DNA of 41,510 bases, from positions 1 through 41,510 of the forward strand of contig JASGCJ010000011.1 of NCBI GenBank assembly GCA_030054195.1, read 5' to 3'. Below are positions 25,831 to 34,186 of the stretch, in pieces; position 1 is the stretch's first letter; every line of letters begins with the position of its first letter. The notes under the pieces are model-generated. The model made no database searches, was not told the DNA's origin, and worked only from the letters and a program-made list of their open reading frames with translations. The DNA is from Minisyncoccota bacterium (GTDB lineage Bacteria > Verrucomicrobiota > Verrucomicrobiia > Methylacidiphilales > Verrucolacustridaceae). The translations under genes were made by a program, and so were the position numbers.

Positions 25831-27500
25831 AGCCGCAACGGAATGCTTTGGGTGTTATCCCGAGCGACCTTGCGGCACCACAACGATTCGCGCGTAAATT
25901 TTTACAAGTGGTACTGAAGCGCTTTGGGGTTGAGCGAGCTGCGCTCTATCTTTTTAATCCAAACCTCGGTGATTTGGAAATCGATGAGGCTGTAGGCGTG
26001 GCGGCGAAGTGGAAAGAGAGGAGAGTCGCTTTAGGGCAGGGTGTGGTTGGCTGGGTAGGAAGCCGGGGTGAGGCGGCACGTGCTGATCTTCGAAAAACGG
26101 CTGGTGGGTTGGGGCGGGAGGGAAGCGAGATGGCGGCACCTTTGAGCGAAGGGGAAAGTTTAGTAGGGGTGATTGTAGTTGGGACGAAGAAAAAGAATTA
26201 TTTTAAAGAGGGTCAGGAGCAGGAGTTAGCCGATCTGGCGAAGGAGGCGATGGGTTGGTTGGCTTTGGCCTGGAAGGTGGCTGGGGCGCAGGAGGAGGGG
26301 GAACGTTCGGCGGCACTGGCGGGTGTGGGTGCGGCCATTGGGGCGGAGGAGACCTCTTCCGCTATTCTGGCAAAGGTGACCCGGGAGGCAGCGAGATTGT
26401 GTGGTGCGAATTTAGCCTCTCTCTTTCTGTTAGATGCAAAAAGTGAGACGTTGCGGTTAGAGGTTTCTGAGGGGGCTTCGAAACGCTACCAAGCGCAGCC
26501 TGTCATCCATATGTCGGAGACGGCACTGGGATATGTTGTGAGAAGGCAAAAGCCGTGGTCGGTATCTCATATTTCACAAAGCCCGCAAGATCCTCACACA
26601 GAATTGATTCAAAAAGAAGGGATTCACTCCTTTCTTGCGGTTCCCCTTGCTGAAAAAAAGGGGGCATTAGGAATTTTATGTGTAGGGACGCGGAGAGTGC
26701 ACCGATTTTCAGATTCGGAAACGAGACTTTTCCAGGGGCTAGCAGGACTTGCTGCGGCTGCGCTTCAGAGAACGAAGTTAGCTGTGCAGTTGGGGCAAAC
26801 GGAACTGGAGCTTCGGCAGCGGGAGAGGCTTTCGTCGCTGGGAATGTTGGCGGCTGAGGTGGCCCATGAGGTGCGTAATCCCCTCGCGGTGATTCGCATG
26901 CTTTGGCATACGGCAATTCGTGGATTATGCCCGACCGAGGAGCAGGGACGGGACTTGCAACTCATTGAAACCAAGTTGGGACAAATGAATGGAATCTTAG
27001 ATCGCGTATTAAATTTAGCCCGATCGGCAGATCCTTTCATGGGGGAAGTGGACGCAAAAGACGTCATGGAGGAGGTAGCGCTGCTAGTAAGGATCAAGCT
27101 TTCTGCATCGAAGATTCGGCTTAGCCTGAATTTTCAAAAAGGAGGGCCGATTCGAATTCGGGGGGATCGTTCCCAGTTGGAGCAGGCTGTCCTCAACCTC
27201 GTTTTGAATGCTCAGGAATCGATGACAGAAGGTGGACAGTTACAGTTGGGTGCGGTCAGGAAAGGGGAGGAGGTTGTTTTTGTTGTGGAGGATTCGGGAA
27301 AAGGGATGAAAAAAGAGGTGGCGGACCGTTTGTTTGAGCCCTTTTTATCGGGTCGGCCAGAGGGAACTGGATTAGGAATGGCTTTAGTACGCAGGACAGT
27401 CGAGGCACATGGGGGGAGGCTGCGAATCAAATCAAAGCCGGGGAAAGGAACGAAGGTGGAGATGTGGTTGCCCGCGTGGGCGGATTCGAAGGCTAGTTAA
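25827..27500 (+). CDS. Cytoplasmic GAF-domain sensor histidine kinase
   Basis: A 557-residue kinase without membrane segments. A first GAF-like domain (about 20-145) and a clear second GAF domain (about 165-320) are followed by a HisKA dimerisation helix with the phospho-acceptor His in AAEVAHEVRNPL (about 345) and an HATPase domain with the N box LNLVLNAQES (about 455), DSGKGM and GTGLGMALV. The HisKA type resembles NtrB/AtoS-like kinases, which pair with sigma-54 activators; no response regulator is nearby. It is coupled to glnD by ATGA, which suggests, but does not prove, a nitrogen or metabolite signal. Its 3' end overlaps the convergent TPR gene by 8 bases. Confidence 0.9.
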   Translation: MKPQRNALGVIPSDLAAPQRFARKFLQVVLKRFGVERAALYLFNPNLGDLEIDEAVGVAAKWKERRVALGQGVVGWVGSRGEAARADLRKTAGGLGREGSEMAAPLSEGESLVGVIVVGTKKKNYFKEGQEQELADLAKEAMGWLALAWKVAGAQEEGERSAALAGVGAAIGAEETSSAILAKVTREAARLCGANLASLFLLDAKSETLRLEVSEGASKRYQAQPVIHMSETALGYVVRRQKPWSVSHISQSPQDPHTELIQKEGIHSFLAVPLAEKKGALGILCVGTRRVHRFSDSETRLFQGLAGLAAAALQRTKLAVQLGQTELELRQRERLSSLGMLAAEVAHEVRNPLAVIRMLWHTAIRGLCPTEEQGRDLQLIETKLGQMNGILDRVLNLARSADPFMGEVDAKDVMEEVALLVRIKLSASKIRLSLNFQKGGPIRIRGDRSQLEQAVLNLVLNAQESMTEGGQLQLGAVRKGEEVVFVVEDSGKGMKKEVADRLFEPFLSGRPEGTGLGMALVRRTVEAHGGRLRIKSKPGKGTKVEMWLPAWADSKAS

Positions 27501-29241
27501 TCAGTTTTTCGAGCTCAGGATCTTTGGGAACGCCAAGTTCGAGCGCCCGTCCATAGTGGCGTTTTGCTAGCTCTTTTGCTGGAGGAGTCTGCGTAGCGTA
27601 GATCACAGCCAAGTTGAAGTGCGCGTCTCCATATCCTTCGTCGAGTTCGATGGCTTTGCGGCACTCCTGTTCGGCAGCTTCCTGAAGGCCTTTGCGAGAA
27701 GAGGAAATGCCTAGGTAGTTGCGAGTTTTGGCGTCGGCAGGGTCGAGGGCAACGGCTCGACTGAGGATTTGGATCGCATCGTCATACTTCTCTTGTTGGA
27801 CAAGGGCGATGCCCAAAACGGAGTGCGAAAAGGCGTCGTTGGGTGCCACACGAATGGCTTCGCGCAGGGCCTTTTCGGCTTCGGGATACTTTTGCTGTTG
27901 GAAGCGAACGACACCCAAATTGGAGAGCGCGTAAATGGACTGGGGGTACTTCGCGAGGATTTTTTCGTAGGCTGCGGCGGACTCATCAAATTTTTTCTCG
28001 TTATACAAAGAGGTGGCCTGAGCTGCGGTATCCTTAAACTCATCCGGGATGCGTGGTTTTTCTGAATAGGATTCGGGACCGGCAGGCTTTTCTGTTTTAC
28101 TGGAGAGAGTTGGAGTCGGTGCAGCAGCAGCGGCTGGTTCTGGAGCCACTAGAGTGGGCGCAGAGAACTTAAGCATTCCCTGCTCTTCATCTGTCAAAGA
28201 CAGAAGTGGTGAGCTAAGGACTTCCATCTGGGTTTTCAGGGCATCGGTCGAGACGGCAAGATTTTTGAACTCATCCAAAACGAGACGACGGGCAGCCTCC
28301 CTTCGGGCTTGCTCCTTTAGCTGGCGATCCAAGATGGAGCGAAGCATGGTATTTTCTTTGGACAAAGTGCTGTCGGATTTCCCGCCGGTTCCGGCTTGTT
28401 GCAGTTGAGTTGTAAGGGAGGCGATCTTTGTTTTGTACTCTTCGTTGGCTCGTGCGAGTTCAGCCGATTTATTATTGGCTTCAGCCAACTTCTTTTCCAG
28501 CTGGTCCACTTGGCCGCGGAGAGAGGTCATCTCACCCGCAATTTCGCCACCTGCGGCTTTCTTGAGGCTTTCCTCGGCCGAGCTCAACTTTCCGCGAAGG
28601 GAAGCATTCTCCTCTTGAAGTTTTGCCACATCCGCGTCAGGAGCAGGGGACGCAGAGAGCTTTTGCTGAAGTTGTTTTTTATCGGCTACAGCGGCATCGA
28701 GGTCACTTTTGGCTTGGCGCAACTCCGTTCGAGCTGATTCGAGTTCGCCCGAAAGCGCGATAACTTTTTGGCGGAGAGCAGAGGGGTCGTCCGCAACCGC
28801 GGGGGAGGCCGCAGGTGCAGGAGCCGCAGGGATTTCAGCCTTAGGCTCAGAGGGGGTGGGTTTTTCAGCGGATGCGGGCTTCTCGGTGGTAGTCGGGGCG
28901 GGAGTGAGAGTCGCGGGTGCAGGAGCAGGCTTGGGGGCAGGGGAGGTGTCTTTTGCGGATTTTAGAGATTCTAATTTTTCGTTTAGATATTTGATCCGAT
29001 ATTTGACGATGGTGGGTTCCCATTCAGGATTTTCATTTTTGAGTTTTTCAAGGCGCTGGATTGCCGTTTCGTATTTTTCCCGCCCTTGGGAGTTCTGACC
29101 CCCTTGGGTAAGTTTGTCCCCCTCTTGAATCATGACGTAAATCTGGAGGTAATCGTCTTGGGGAGAGGCAGCTGAATGGAGATGGGTAGAAGTAGCCCAC
29201 GCAAGGCAACCGATAAGGGCGATCCAACGTAAGAAGTTCAT
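27493..29241 (-). CDS. Exported coiled-coil and TPR protein
   Basis: A 582-residue protein with a signal peptide (about 1-26, ending near HSAAS), a charged helix region, a Pro/Ala/Thr/Lys-rich linker (about 98-150), a long coiled coil (about 155-320, Leu/Lys/Glu heptads), a second Pro/Ala-rich linker and C-terminal TPR repeats (about 400-575, with NLGVVRFQQQKYPEAEKALREAI and similar units). It should be periplasmic or outer-membrane associated and act as a protein-protein scaffold. The coiled coil plus TPR order recalls CpoB/YbgF but the protein is much longer. No named family is recognised. It is divergent from the HNH gene. Confidence 0.82.
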   Translation of the reverse strand: MNFLRWIALIGCLAWATSTHLHSAASPQDDYLQIYVMIQEGDKLTQGGQNSQGREKYETAIQRLEKLKNENPEWEPTIVKYRIKYLNEKLESLKSAKDTSPAPKPAPAPATLTPAPTTTEKPASAEKPTPSEPKAEIPAAPAPAASPAVADDPSALRQKVIALSGELESARTELRQAKSDLDAAVADKKQLQQKLSASPAPDADVAKLQEENASLRGKLSSAEESLKKAAGGEIAGEMTSLRGQVDQLEKKLAEANNKSAELARANEEYKTKIASLTTQLQQAGTGGKSDSTLSKENTMLRSILDRQLKEQARREAARRLVLDEFKNLAVSTDALKTQMEVLSSPLLSLTDEEQGMLKFSAPTLVAPEPAAAAAPTPTLSSKTEKPAGPESYSEKPRIPDEFKDTAAQATSLYNEKKFDESAAAYEKILAKYPQSIYALSNLGVVRFQQQKYPEAEKALREAIRVAPNDAFSHSVLGIALVQQEKYDDAIQILSRAVALDPADAKTRNYLGISSSRKGLQEAAEQECRKAIELDEGYGDAHFNLAVIYATQTPPAKELAKRHYGRALELGVPKDPELEKLIN

Positions 29242-29277
29242 GGAAAGGGAAGTGAATTAGGCGATGAAATTGGATTT

Positions 29278-29299
29278 GGGGCAAGAGAAAATCAGCCCC
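29278..29299. repeat. Short hairpin in the TPR/HNH divergent region
   Basis: GGGGC (29278-29282) and GCCCC (29295-29299) form a 5-base stem with a 12-base loop, immediately before a TTGACG box. It could be an operator half-pair or chance. Confidence 0.35.
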
Positions 29300-29300
29300 G

Positions 29301-29329
29301 TTGACGATAACTTTTCTCCGTCTAAAGAT
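29301..29329 (+). promoter_or_regulatory. Candidate promoter for the HNH gene
   Basis: TTGACG (29301-29306), a 17-base spacer and AAAGAT (29324-29329). The start ATG at 29337 is only seven bases beyond the -10 element, so the transcript would be leaderless or nearly so. The -35 is good and the -10 is weak. Confidence 0.35.
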
Positions 29330-29336
29330 AGAGGGT

Positions 29337-29951
29337 ATGGATTTGGCCACACCTCAGGGGGTTTTAGTCCTTAACCGCTTTTGGCAAGCAGTGCACATCT
29401 GCTCCGTCCGGCGGGCCTTTAGTCTCCTGTATATGGGGCATGCCCAAGTGGTAGAGGGGAATGGTGCAGGGGATGATTTTCGGACCTTCGATTTCCATCG
29501 GTGGCAGGAGCTCAGCCAGGACTATGAGGGTGAGGATGCAGTTCGCACCATCAGCTTCCGAATCCGTATTCCACGGGTTATTGTATTGATGCTTTTTGAC
29601 CGGATTCCGAAAAAAGAGGTTAAACTGACTCGGCAAAACATCTTCGAAAGGGACTCCTATACCTGCCAGTACTGCGGGGAGTTGAAGGATCGGCGGGATC
29701 TGAATCTGGATCACGTTATCCCGCGGGATCATGGGGGTACGACCACATGGGAAAATGTGGTTTGCTCTTGTATCCCGTGCAACACGCGTAAGGGAAATCG
29801 AAGGCCTCCCGAAGCCTCCATGAAGCTGATTCGTAAGCCGAAGAGACCCAAGTTGCGCACCTTCCTGAACGTTCAGATTTCACGAAACGGTCCTGAGACT
29901 TGGCGGCACTTTCTGGATTTGGCGTATTGGAATGTGGAGCTGAGCGACTGA
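29337..29951 (+). CDS. HNH endonuclease-domain protein
   Basis: A 204-residue protein. The N-terminal half (VLVLNRFWQAVHICSVRRAFSLLY) is the domain commonly found before HNH modules in this family. The nuclease module has zinc cysteines C110 and C113, the catalytic DH pair D125-H126, N140 and the second pair C145 and C148, so it should be active on DNA. Its biological role is unknown; such genes are common in chromosomes of many phyla and are not necessarily restriction enzymes. ATG 29337 fits family starts; a frame from TTG 29301 would begin within the promoter candidate. No methylase or other restriction gene is adjacent. Confidence 0.88.
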   Translation: MDLATPQGVLVLNRFWQAVHICSVRRAFSLLYMGHAQVVEGNGAGDDFRTFDFHRWQELSQDYEGEDAVRTISFRIRIPRVIVLMLFDRIPKKEVKLTRQNIFERDSYTCQYCGELKDRRDLNLDHVIPRDHGGTTTWENVVCSCIPCNTRKGNRRPPEASMKLIRKPKRPKLRTFLNVQISRNGPETWRHFLDLAYWNVELSD

Positions 29952-29977
29952 ACAGGCAGGGCAACTCCCCTTGGCCG

Positions 29978-31120
29978 ATGGGGAAAGAGACGGGATTGGA
30001 TCGCAATCGGCTTTTCCCTGTAACGAAAGAGGGAATTTTTCTAGCCCATGCGGCTGTAGCTCCCATCAGTGGCCCTGCTCAGGACGCCATAGCAAACTGG
30101 TCGGAGGCGGCAGTGCAAGGCCGTCAAGAGGGGGAAGAGGTATGGCGGAGGGTAAAAAAAACACGTGAGGTAGCATCCCTTTTTCTAGGTTGCGATTGGG
30201 ACGAGGTTTCTCTGTTGGGGCCCACTGCGTTGGGATTGGGACTGGTAGCCCTAGGGTTGGATTGGAAGGAGGGAGATGAGGTGATTTACGATCCCTTGGA
30301 TTATCCTGCCAATGTTTATCCGTGGAGGGATCTTGCGAAACGAGGAGTTCGTGCGGTTCCGATTGTGAGGCAACCTGGGCAGGAGATTCGGTGGTCCACA
30401 ATTTTACCGATCATAACAAAAAAAACGAAACTGGTGACACTCGCCACTGCACACTATTTGAGTGGATGTATGCCAGAGTTGGCGGTGATCGGGCCCGAAC
30501 TCAAGGCACGAAAGATCCTCCTTTGCTTGGATGGAATTCAGACTTTGGGAGTTGTGCCGACGGATTGGGCTGAGGCGGATTTTTTGGCGGCGGATGCTCA
30601 CAAGTGGATGCTGGGGCCTGTGGGAGCGGGTGTTTTGATGGTGCGCCGAAGGGTATGGGAGCGGATGTGGCCCCCTTTGCTGGGTTCGTGGAACGTCCAC
30701 AGCCCAGATTTCTTGGCTCAACCCAAGATAGTGATGGAGGAGGGGGGAAGAAGATATGAACCAGGCAGCTTAAATCTTCCTGGAATTGAAGGGATGAGGG
30801 CCTCGTTGGAACTGCTGGAGGGGTTGGGGCGTAAAAAAACAGCGGAGTACGTTTTGGGTCTGGCAGGGCAAATTCGGGAAGGAGCGCAGCGGGCTGGATT
30901 TACGATTTATGGGGAGGGAGAGAATCCGCGACCGATCACCAGCCTATGGGAACCGAAAGGTGGGTGGGGGGAGGCGGCTCAAAGGTTGGAGAAGGCTAAA
31001 ATCCGTGTCTCTTGGAGAAAGGAGCACGGGGGCAAGATGCTTCTTCGGGTTTCTCCTCATGTCTCAAACGTTGCAGATGAAGTGGATGAATTCCTAAAAG
31101 TTTTGGGAAGAGCGGGTTGA
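29978..31120 (+). CDS. Aminotransferase class V family PLP enzyme
   Basis: A 380-residue fold-type I PLP enzyme. Visible landmarks are the TALGLGLVALG cofactor loop, D184 in LCLDGIQTLG that holds the pyridine nitrogen, and the Schiff-base lysine K209 in ADAHKWMLGPVG. This pattern groups it with cysteine desulfurase/isopenicillin-N epimerase-like proteins. It lacks an obvious catalytic cysteine loop like that of NifS/IscS near its C-terminus, so desulfurase activity is doubtful. The substrate is unknown. ATG 29978 is 27 bases after the HNH stop; a longer frame from TTG 29900 overlaps the HNH gene and looks non-coding at its start. Confidence 0.85.
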   Translation: MGKETGLDRNRLFPVTKEGIFLAHAAVAPISGPAQDAIANWSEAAVQGRQEGEEVWRRVKKTREVASLFLGCDWDEVSLLGPTALGLGLVALGLDWKEGDEVIYDPLDYPANVYPWRDLAKRGVRAVPIVRQPGQEIRWSTILPIITKKTKLVTLATAHYLSGCMPELAVIGPELKARKILLCLDGIQTLGVVPTDWAEADFLAADAHKWMLGPVGAGVLMVRRRVWERMWPPLLGSWNVHSPDFLAQPKIVMEEGGRRYEPGSLNLPGIEGMRASLELLEGLGRKKTAEYVLGLAGQIREGAQRAGFTIYGEGENPRPITSLWEPKGGWGEAAQRLEKAKIRVSWRKEHGGKMLLRVSPHVSNVADEVDEFLKVLGRAG

Positions 31121-31145
31121 CTCCGATGGGATTCCTCGGCACGAT
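31117..31145 (+). promoter_or_regulatory. Weak candidate promoter for rpmH
   Basis: TTGACT (31117-31122), 17 bases, then CACGAT (31140-31145), overlapping the aminotransferase stop codon. The expected promoter of the ribosomal-protein operon should lie here, as only 48 bases separate the genes, but the -10 is poor. Confidence 0.3.
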
Positions 31146-31168
31146 TTAACCCTTATTCATCTTTTGCA

Positions 31169-31342
31169 ATGAAACCCACGTATAACCCCTCCAAGCGCAC
31201 CCGCAAACGCCAGTTTGGCTTTCGGGCGCGTATGAAAACTAAGGGAGGGCGAGCCTTGATCGCGCGTCGCAGGGCGCGGGGTCGTCGTCGCCTTCTGCCC
31301 AAAGGTGTGGAGCGCCACTACGCCCGCCACACCGGGGCGTGA
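31169..31342 (+). CDS. rpmH: 50S ribosomal protein L34
   Basis: A 57-residue, strongly basic protein beginning [20 protein letters not shown] and containing [19 protein letters not shown], the universal L34 pattern. L34 is usually 44-50 residues; here the C-terminus has about ten extra residues ([14 protein letters not shown]). That extension lies where the frame overlaps the upstream end of rnpA by 38 bases in another frame. It opens the conserved rpmH-rnpA-yidD-yidC-jag block. Confidence 0.96.
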   Translation: MKPTYNPSKRTRKRQFGFRARMKTKGGRALIARRRARGRRRLLPKGVERHYARHTGA

Positions 31343-31694
31343 TCGGCGCCTGCCTCGGGCGCGCATTCTTCGTCGCCGGCCGGAGTTTCTGGCCATTCGC
31401 CGTGAAGGAGGCATTGAAAGTGGAACGCAGCTTAAGCTCAACTGGCGAAAAGGACCGCGTGGGGATCGTCGCATGGCCATCGTGGTGCCCAAGGTTTGTG
31501 GGAACGCGGTCGTGAGAAATCGTATCAAACGATGGGTGCGTGAGGGCTGGAGGAATTTTCAGTCGGATCTAGCTCCTGGATTGGATTCGGTTTGGATCGC
31601 ACGACCCTCGGCGGGAAAAGCGGGAAGTGAAAAGCTACAAAAAGAGATGATTCGGTTGTATCAGAAGTCGGGGCTGTGGGTAGGGGCACTATGA
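31305..31694 (+). CDS. rnpA: Ribonuclease P protein component
   Basis: RnpA is the protein cofactor of RNase P, which trims tRNA 5' leaders. The protein has the RNA-binding signature [18 protein letters not shown] and the preceding RMAIVVPKV strand. The only canonical start codon before the conserved [13 protein letters not shown] segment is GTG 31305, inside rpmH, giving 129 residues and a 38-base out-of-frame overlap. AAAGG lies almost directly against this GTG, too close for normal spacing, so reinitiation or coupling with rpmH translation is likely. Non-canonical starts at CTG 31350 or ATT 31365 are the alternatives. The stop overlaps yidD as ATGA. Confidence 0.92.
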   Translation: MWSATTPATPGRDRRLPRARILRRRPEFLAIRREGGIESGTQLKLNWRKGPRGDRRMAIVVPKVCGNAVVRNRIKRWVREGWRNFQSDLAPGLDSVWIARPSAGKAGSEKLQKEMIRLYQKSGLWVGAL

Positions 31695-31927
31695 AACAGT
31701 TTTTCCTTTTTCTCATTCGGATTCAGCGAGCTATGGCTCCTTTTTGGAGAAGTCTTTTGGGGAGCGCAGGGCCTTGTTGTCGTTTTCATCCGACTTGCTC
31801 GGCGTATGCGGAGGAGGCAATTGAGAGGTACGGGGTGGTTCAGGGCGTAAGGTTGGCCTTCGCTCGGGTTATACGCTGTCATCCGTGGGGTCGGTCGGGT
31901 TGGGATCCGGTGAAGGAGAGCGCATGA
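31691..31927 (+). CDS. yidD: Membrane protein insertion efficiency factor YidD
   Basis: A 78-residue protein with the YidD core CCRFHPTCSAYAEEAIERYG and the final RVIRCHPWGRSGWDPV. YidD aids YidC-dependent membrane insertion. ATG 31691 overlaps the rnpA stop as ATGA and fits homologue starts. Its stop overlaps the yidC start as ATGA. Confidence 0.94.
   Translation: MKQFFLFLIRIQRAMAPFWRSLLGSAGPCCRFHPTCSAYAEEAIERYGVVQGVRLAFARVIRCHPWGRSGWDPVKESA
31913..31918 (+). promoter_or_regulatory. Shine-Dalgarno AAGGAG deciding the yidC start
   Basis: AAGGAG lies five bases before ATG 31924, supporting this start over the in-frame upstream codon at 31885 inside yidD. Confidence 0.75.
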
Positions 31928-33708
31928 AAAAGGGTGGAATGGATCGAAAGTCTTGGATTGCGGCGGGAGCCTGTTTTTTACTACTCCTTCTCTACCCGAA
32001 AATTGTGGCGCACTTCTACCCGCCTGCTCCTCAAAAGAAACTCAGTTCGGGGGAAACAAATGCTGTCACGCGGCCTGAGAAATCAGTCCCTACTCCCGAT
32101 CCGATTCTAACCCCCAAAGAAACATTAGCGCCTGGATCTGTGACACGAACCGGGGCAGAGCAAACGGCGATTTTAGAAAATAAGACCCTTCGATTGGTTT
32201 TGACCACATGGGGTGGAGGTATCCGTGAGATGGTGTTGCTTGAGCACGCGGCGGAGGGGGAGGAGAAGGTAAGGCTAAACCTAGGATCTCCGGATGCGGT
32301 TTTTGAATTACGAGGGTGGACGCCTCCAGGAGAAGGGTTGGCATGGAGTCTGGAAAAAGCGGATCCGAGCGAGGTTGTTTTTACGGCTCCTGCGCAGGTG
32401 GGGGGCGAAGTATTCATTCGGAGAACTTTTCGGTTGTCGGGGGAGTACGATGTAAGTTTTACACAAGAGGTGGAAAATCGTGGGGGCGTGCCTGTCGCTT
32501 TACCCGCGTATGCCTTGTCCGCAGGGGTGGGGGCGCCTGTTCATTTGCGAGCCGAGGAAGAGGCGTATGTAGGAACGGGTTGGTTCACAACGGACGGCAC
32601 CTACACGGCGCATAAATTACCTGAGTTCATCGATTCACGATTCATGTTTCTCTTTCCGCAAAAGGGCAAGGAGTTGGTGACAAGTCGAGAGGATCGATCG
32701 GTCAAATGGGTGGCCGCCAAAAGCCAGTTCTTTGCCGTGGTGTTGACGGCTCAAGATTCCCCTGCCGTTGGAGCTGAGGCTCGTAAGGTCGAATTAAGCG
32801 GGCAGAAAATGCGGGATGGAGGAGGAGCGGTAGGCGCGATCGAGACGTGGATCAAGTTGTCTGGGTTTGATCTTGCGGCGGGGGGTAAAAATGTTCGGCG
32901 ATTTGGTTTGTATGCAGGGCCGAAGGAGGATTGGCGACTTCGGCGGTTGGCCCAGGGAGAAGACGAGGTGATGGAGTTTGGCTGGATGGGAATTGTGAGT
33001 CGGCCTCTCCTTGTTGTCATGAACACCATTGAGAAGGGTGTGGGAAGTTACGGTTGGTCGATTGTGATTCTGACGATTTTACTAAAGGCCATTCTTTGGG
33101 TGCCTCAAGCGAAGGCGAACCAAAGCATGAAAAAAATGCAGATTTTGGCCCCGAAATTGAAGGAGATTCAGGAAAAATATAAAGAGGAGCCGACCAAGCT
33201 GAACGGTGAGATGATGAAACTCTATCGGGACTATGGGGTGAATCCGTTGGGAGGATGCCTTCCGATGCTGATTCAGATGCCCGTATTTTTAGGGTTCTAC
33301 TACATGCTGTTAAGCTCTGTGGAGCTGCGGGGGCAAGCCTTCCTTTGGATTCATGACTTATCCCGCCCAGACACGATCGGCTATTTGCCGGGATTAGGGA
33401 TTCCAATCAACCCGATGCCTTTGATTATGACGGCCGCGATGGTTTGGAGCATGCATCTCACTCCTCAACCGCAGGGGGTAGATAATCCTGGGGCCAAGAT
33501 GATGAAGTTGATGCCCGTGATTATGTTAGTGTTTTGCTATAATTTCAGTTCGGCACTATCATTGTATTGGACCGTGCAAAACTTCCTATCCATTGGTCAG
33601 CTGATGTACAACCTTCGCCAACCCATGCCCAAGTTGGAGAAAGCCGCAAAGCCTGTGGATTTGGTTAAGAGAGGTCGTTGGAAGGGTGGAATGTGGGGGA
33701 GAAAATGA
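31924..33708 (+). CDS. yidC: Membrane protein insertase YidC
   Basis: YidC inserts and folds inner-membrane proteins, alone or with Sec. The 594-residue protein is the long Gram-negative type: an N-terminal membrane segment (about 9-27), a Pro/Thr-rich linker, a large periplasmic beta domain (about 75-350) and a C-terminal five-helix core (about 360-570) with the cytoplasmic coiled-coil loop NQSMKKMQILAPKLKEIQEK and the GGCLPMLIQMPVFLGFYYML helix. The tail is basic. It is coupled to yidD and to the jag gene by ATGA overlaps. Confidence 0.97.
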   Translation: MKKGGMDRKSWIAAGACFLLLLLYPKIVAHFYPPAPQKKLSSGETNAVTRPEKSVPTPDPILTPKETLAPGSVTRTGAEQTAILENKTLRLVLTTWGGGIREMVLLEHAAEGEEKVRLNLGSPDAVFELRGWTPPGEGLAWSLEKADPSEVVFTAPAQVGGEVFIRRTFRLSGEYDVSFTQEVENRGGVPVALPAYALSAGVGAPVHLRAEEEAYVGTGWFTTDGTYTAHKLPEFIDSRFMFLFPQKGKELVTSREDRSVKWVAAKSQFFAVVLTAQDSPAVGAEARKVELSGQKMRDGGGAVGAIETWIKLSGFDLAAGGKNVRRFGLYAGPKEDWRLRRLAQGEDEVMEFGWMGIVSRPLLVVMNTIEKGVGSYGWSIVILTILLKAILWVPQAKANQSMKKMQILAPKLKEIQEKYKEEPTKLNGEMMKLYRDYGVNPLGGCLPMLIQMPVFLGFYYMLLSSVELRGQAFLWIHDLSRPDTIGYLPGLGIPINPMPLIMTAAMVWSMHLTPQPQGVDNPGAKMMKLMPVIMLVFCYNFSSALSLYWTVQNFLSIGQLMYNLRQPMPKLEKAAKPVDLVKRGRWKGGMWGRK

Positions 33709-34178
33709 GCGCCGCAACTGCACCTCAAGGTGCACGGGAATTACTGGAAAATATGCTTGGGCACTTGGGCTTTGCGTTCACGCTCGAGGAGGAGAAGCGG
33801 GGTGATGACAACGTGTTGCATGTGAGGATGCAAAATCCTGCGCGATTGATCGGAAGGGATGGGGAGACGGTGGATGATTTGCAGTTTTTATTGAATCGAA
33901 TGTTGGCCCGGGGAGAGGAGCCCGCACCGCGGGTGATTGTCGATGTGGAGAACTTCAGAAAAGAGCAGGAGGCGGGCTTGTTGGCGGAAATACGGGAGAT
34001 GGTAGAGAGGGTGCGGACCTCGGGAGAGACAGTTGAGTTGCCTCCGATGAATGCGTACGAACGCAGGATCATCCATCAAGCTTTCCGGGATGACCCGCAG
34101 GTGGAGACGGTGAGTCCGGAGAGCCCATCCCGTTTGAAGCGGATTCGGGTTCGACCGAGACGACCGGCGAAAGCCTGA
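33705..34178 (+). CDS. jag: KH-R3H RNA-binding protein (Jag/KhpB-like)
   Basis: A 157-residue cytoplasmic protein with a KH domain (about 45-85, LIGRDGETVDDLQFLLNRML) and a C-terminal R3H domain (about 85-150, with the R-x3-H signature in YERRIIHQAF). It lacks the longer N-terminal Jag domain of Firmicutes. Jag/KhpB proteins bind RNA and affect cell elongation. The position directly after yidC, with ATGA overlap, is the conserved one. ATG 33705 is preferred over the in-frame codon at 33678. Confidence 0.92.
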   Translation: MSAATAPQGARELLENMLGHLGFAFTLEEEKRGDDNVLHVRMQNPARLIGRDGETVDDLQFLLNRMLARGEEPAPRVIVDVENFRKEQEAGLLAEIREMVERVRTSGETVELPPMNAYERRIIHQAFRDDPQVETVSPESPSRLKRIRVRPRRPAKA

Positions 34179-34186
34179 GCAACAAG

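Noticed and set aside
29337-29951. Restriction or defence island around the HNH gene
   Set aside because: No methylase, helicase, toxin or other defence gene is adjacent; the neighbours are housekeeping genes.
29900-29977. N-terminal extension of the aminotransferase from TTG 29900
   Set aside because: It overlaps the HNH gene by 52 bases and lacks family similarity; ATG 29978 fits better.
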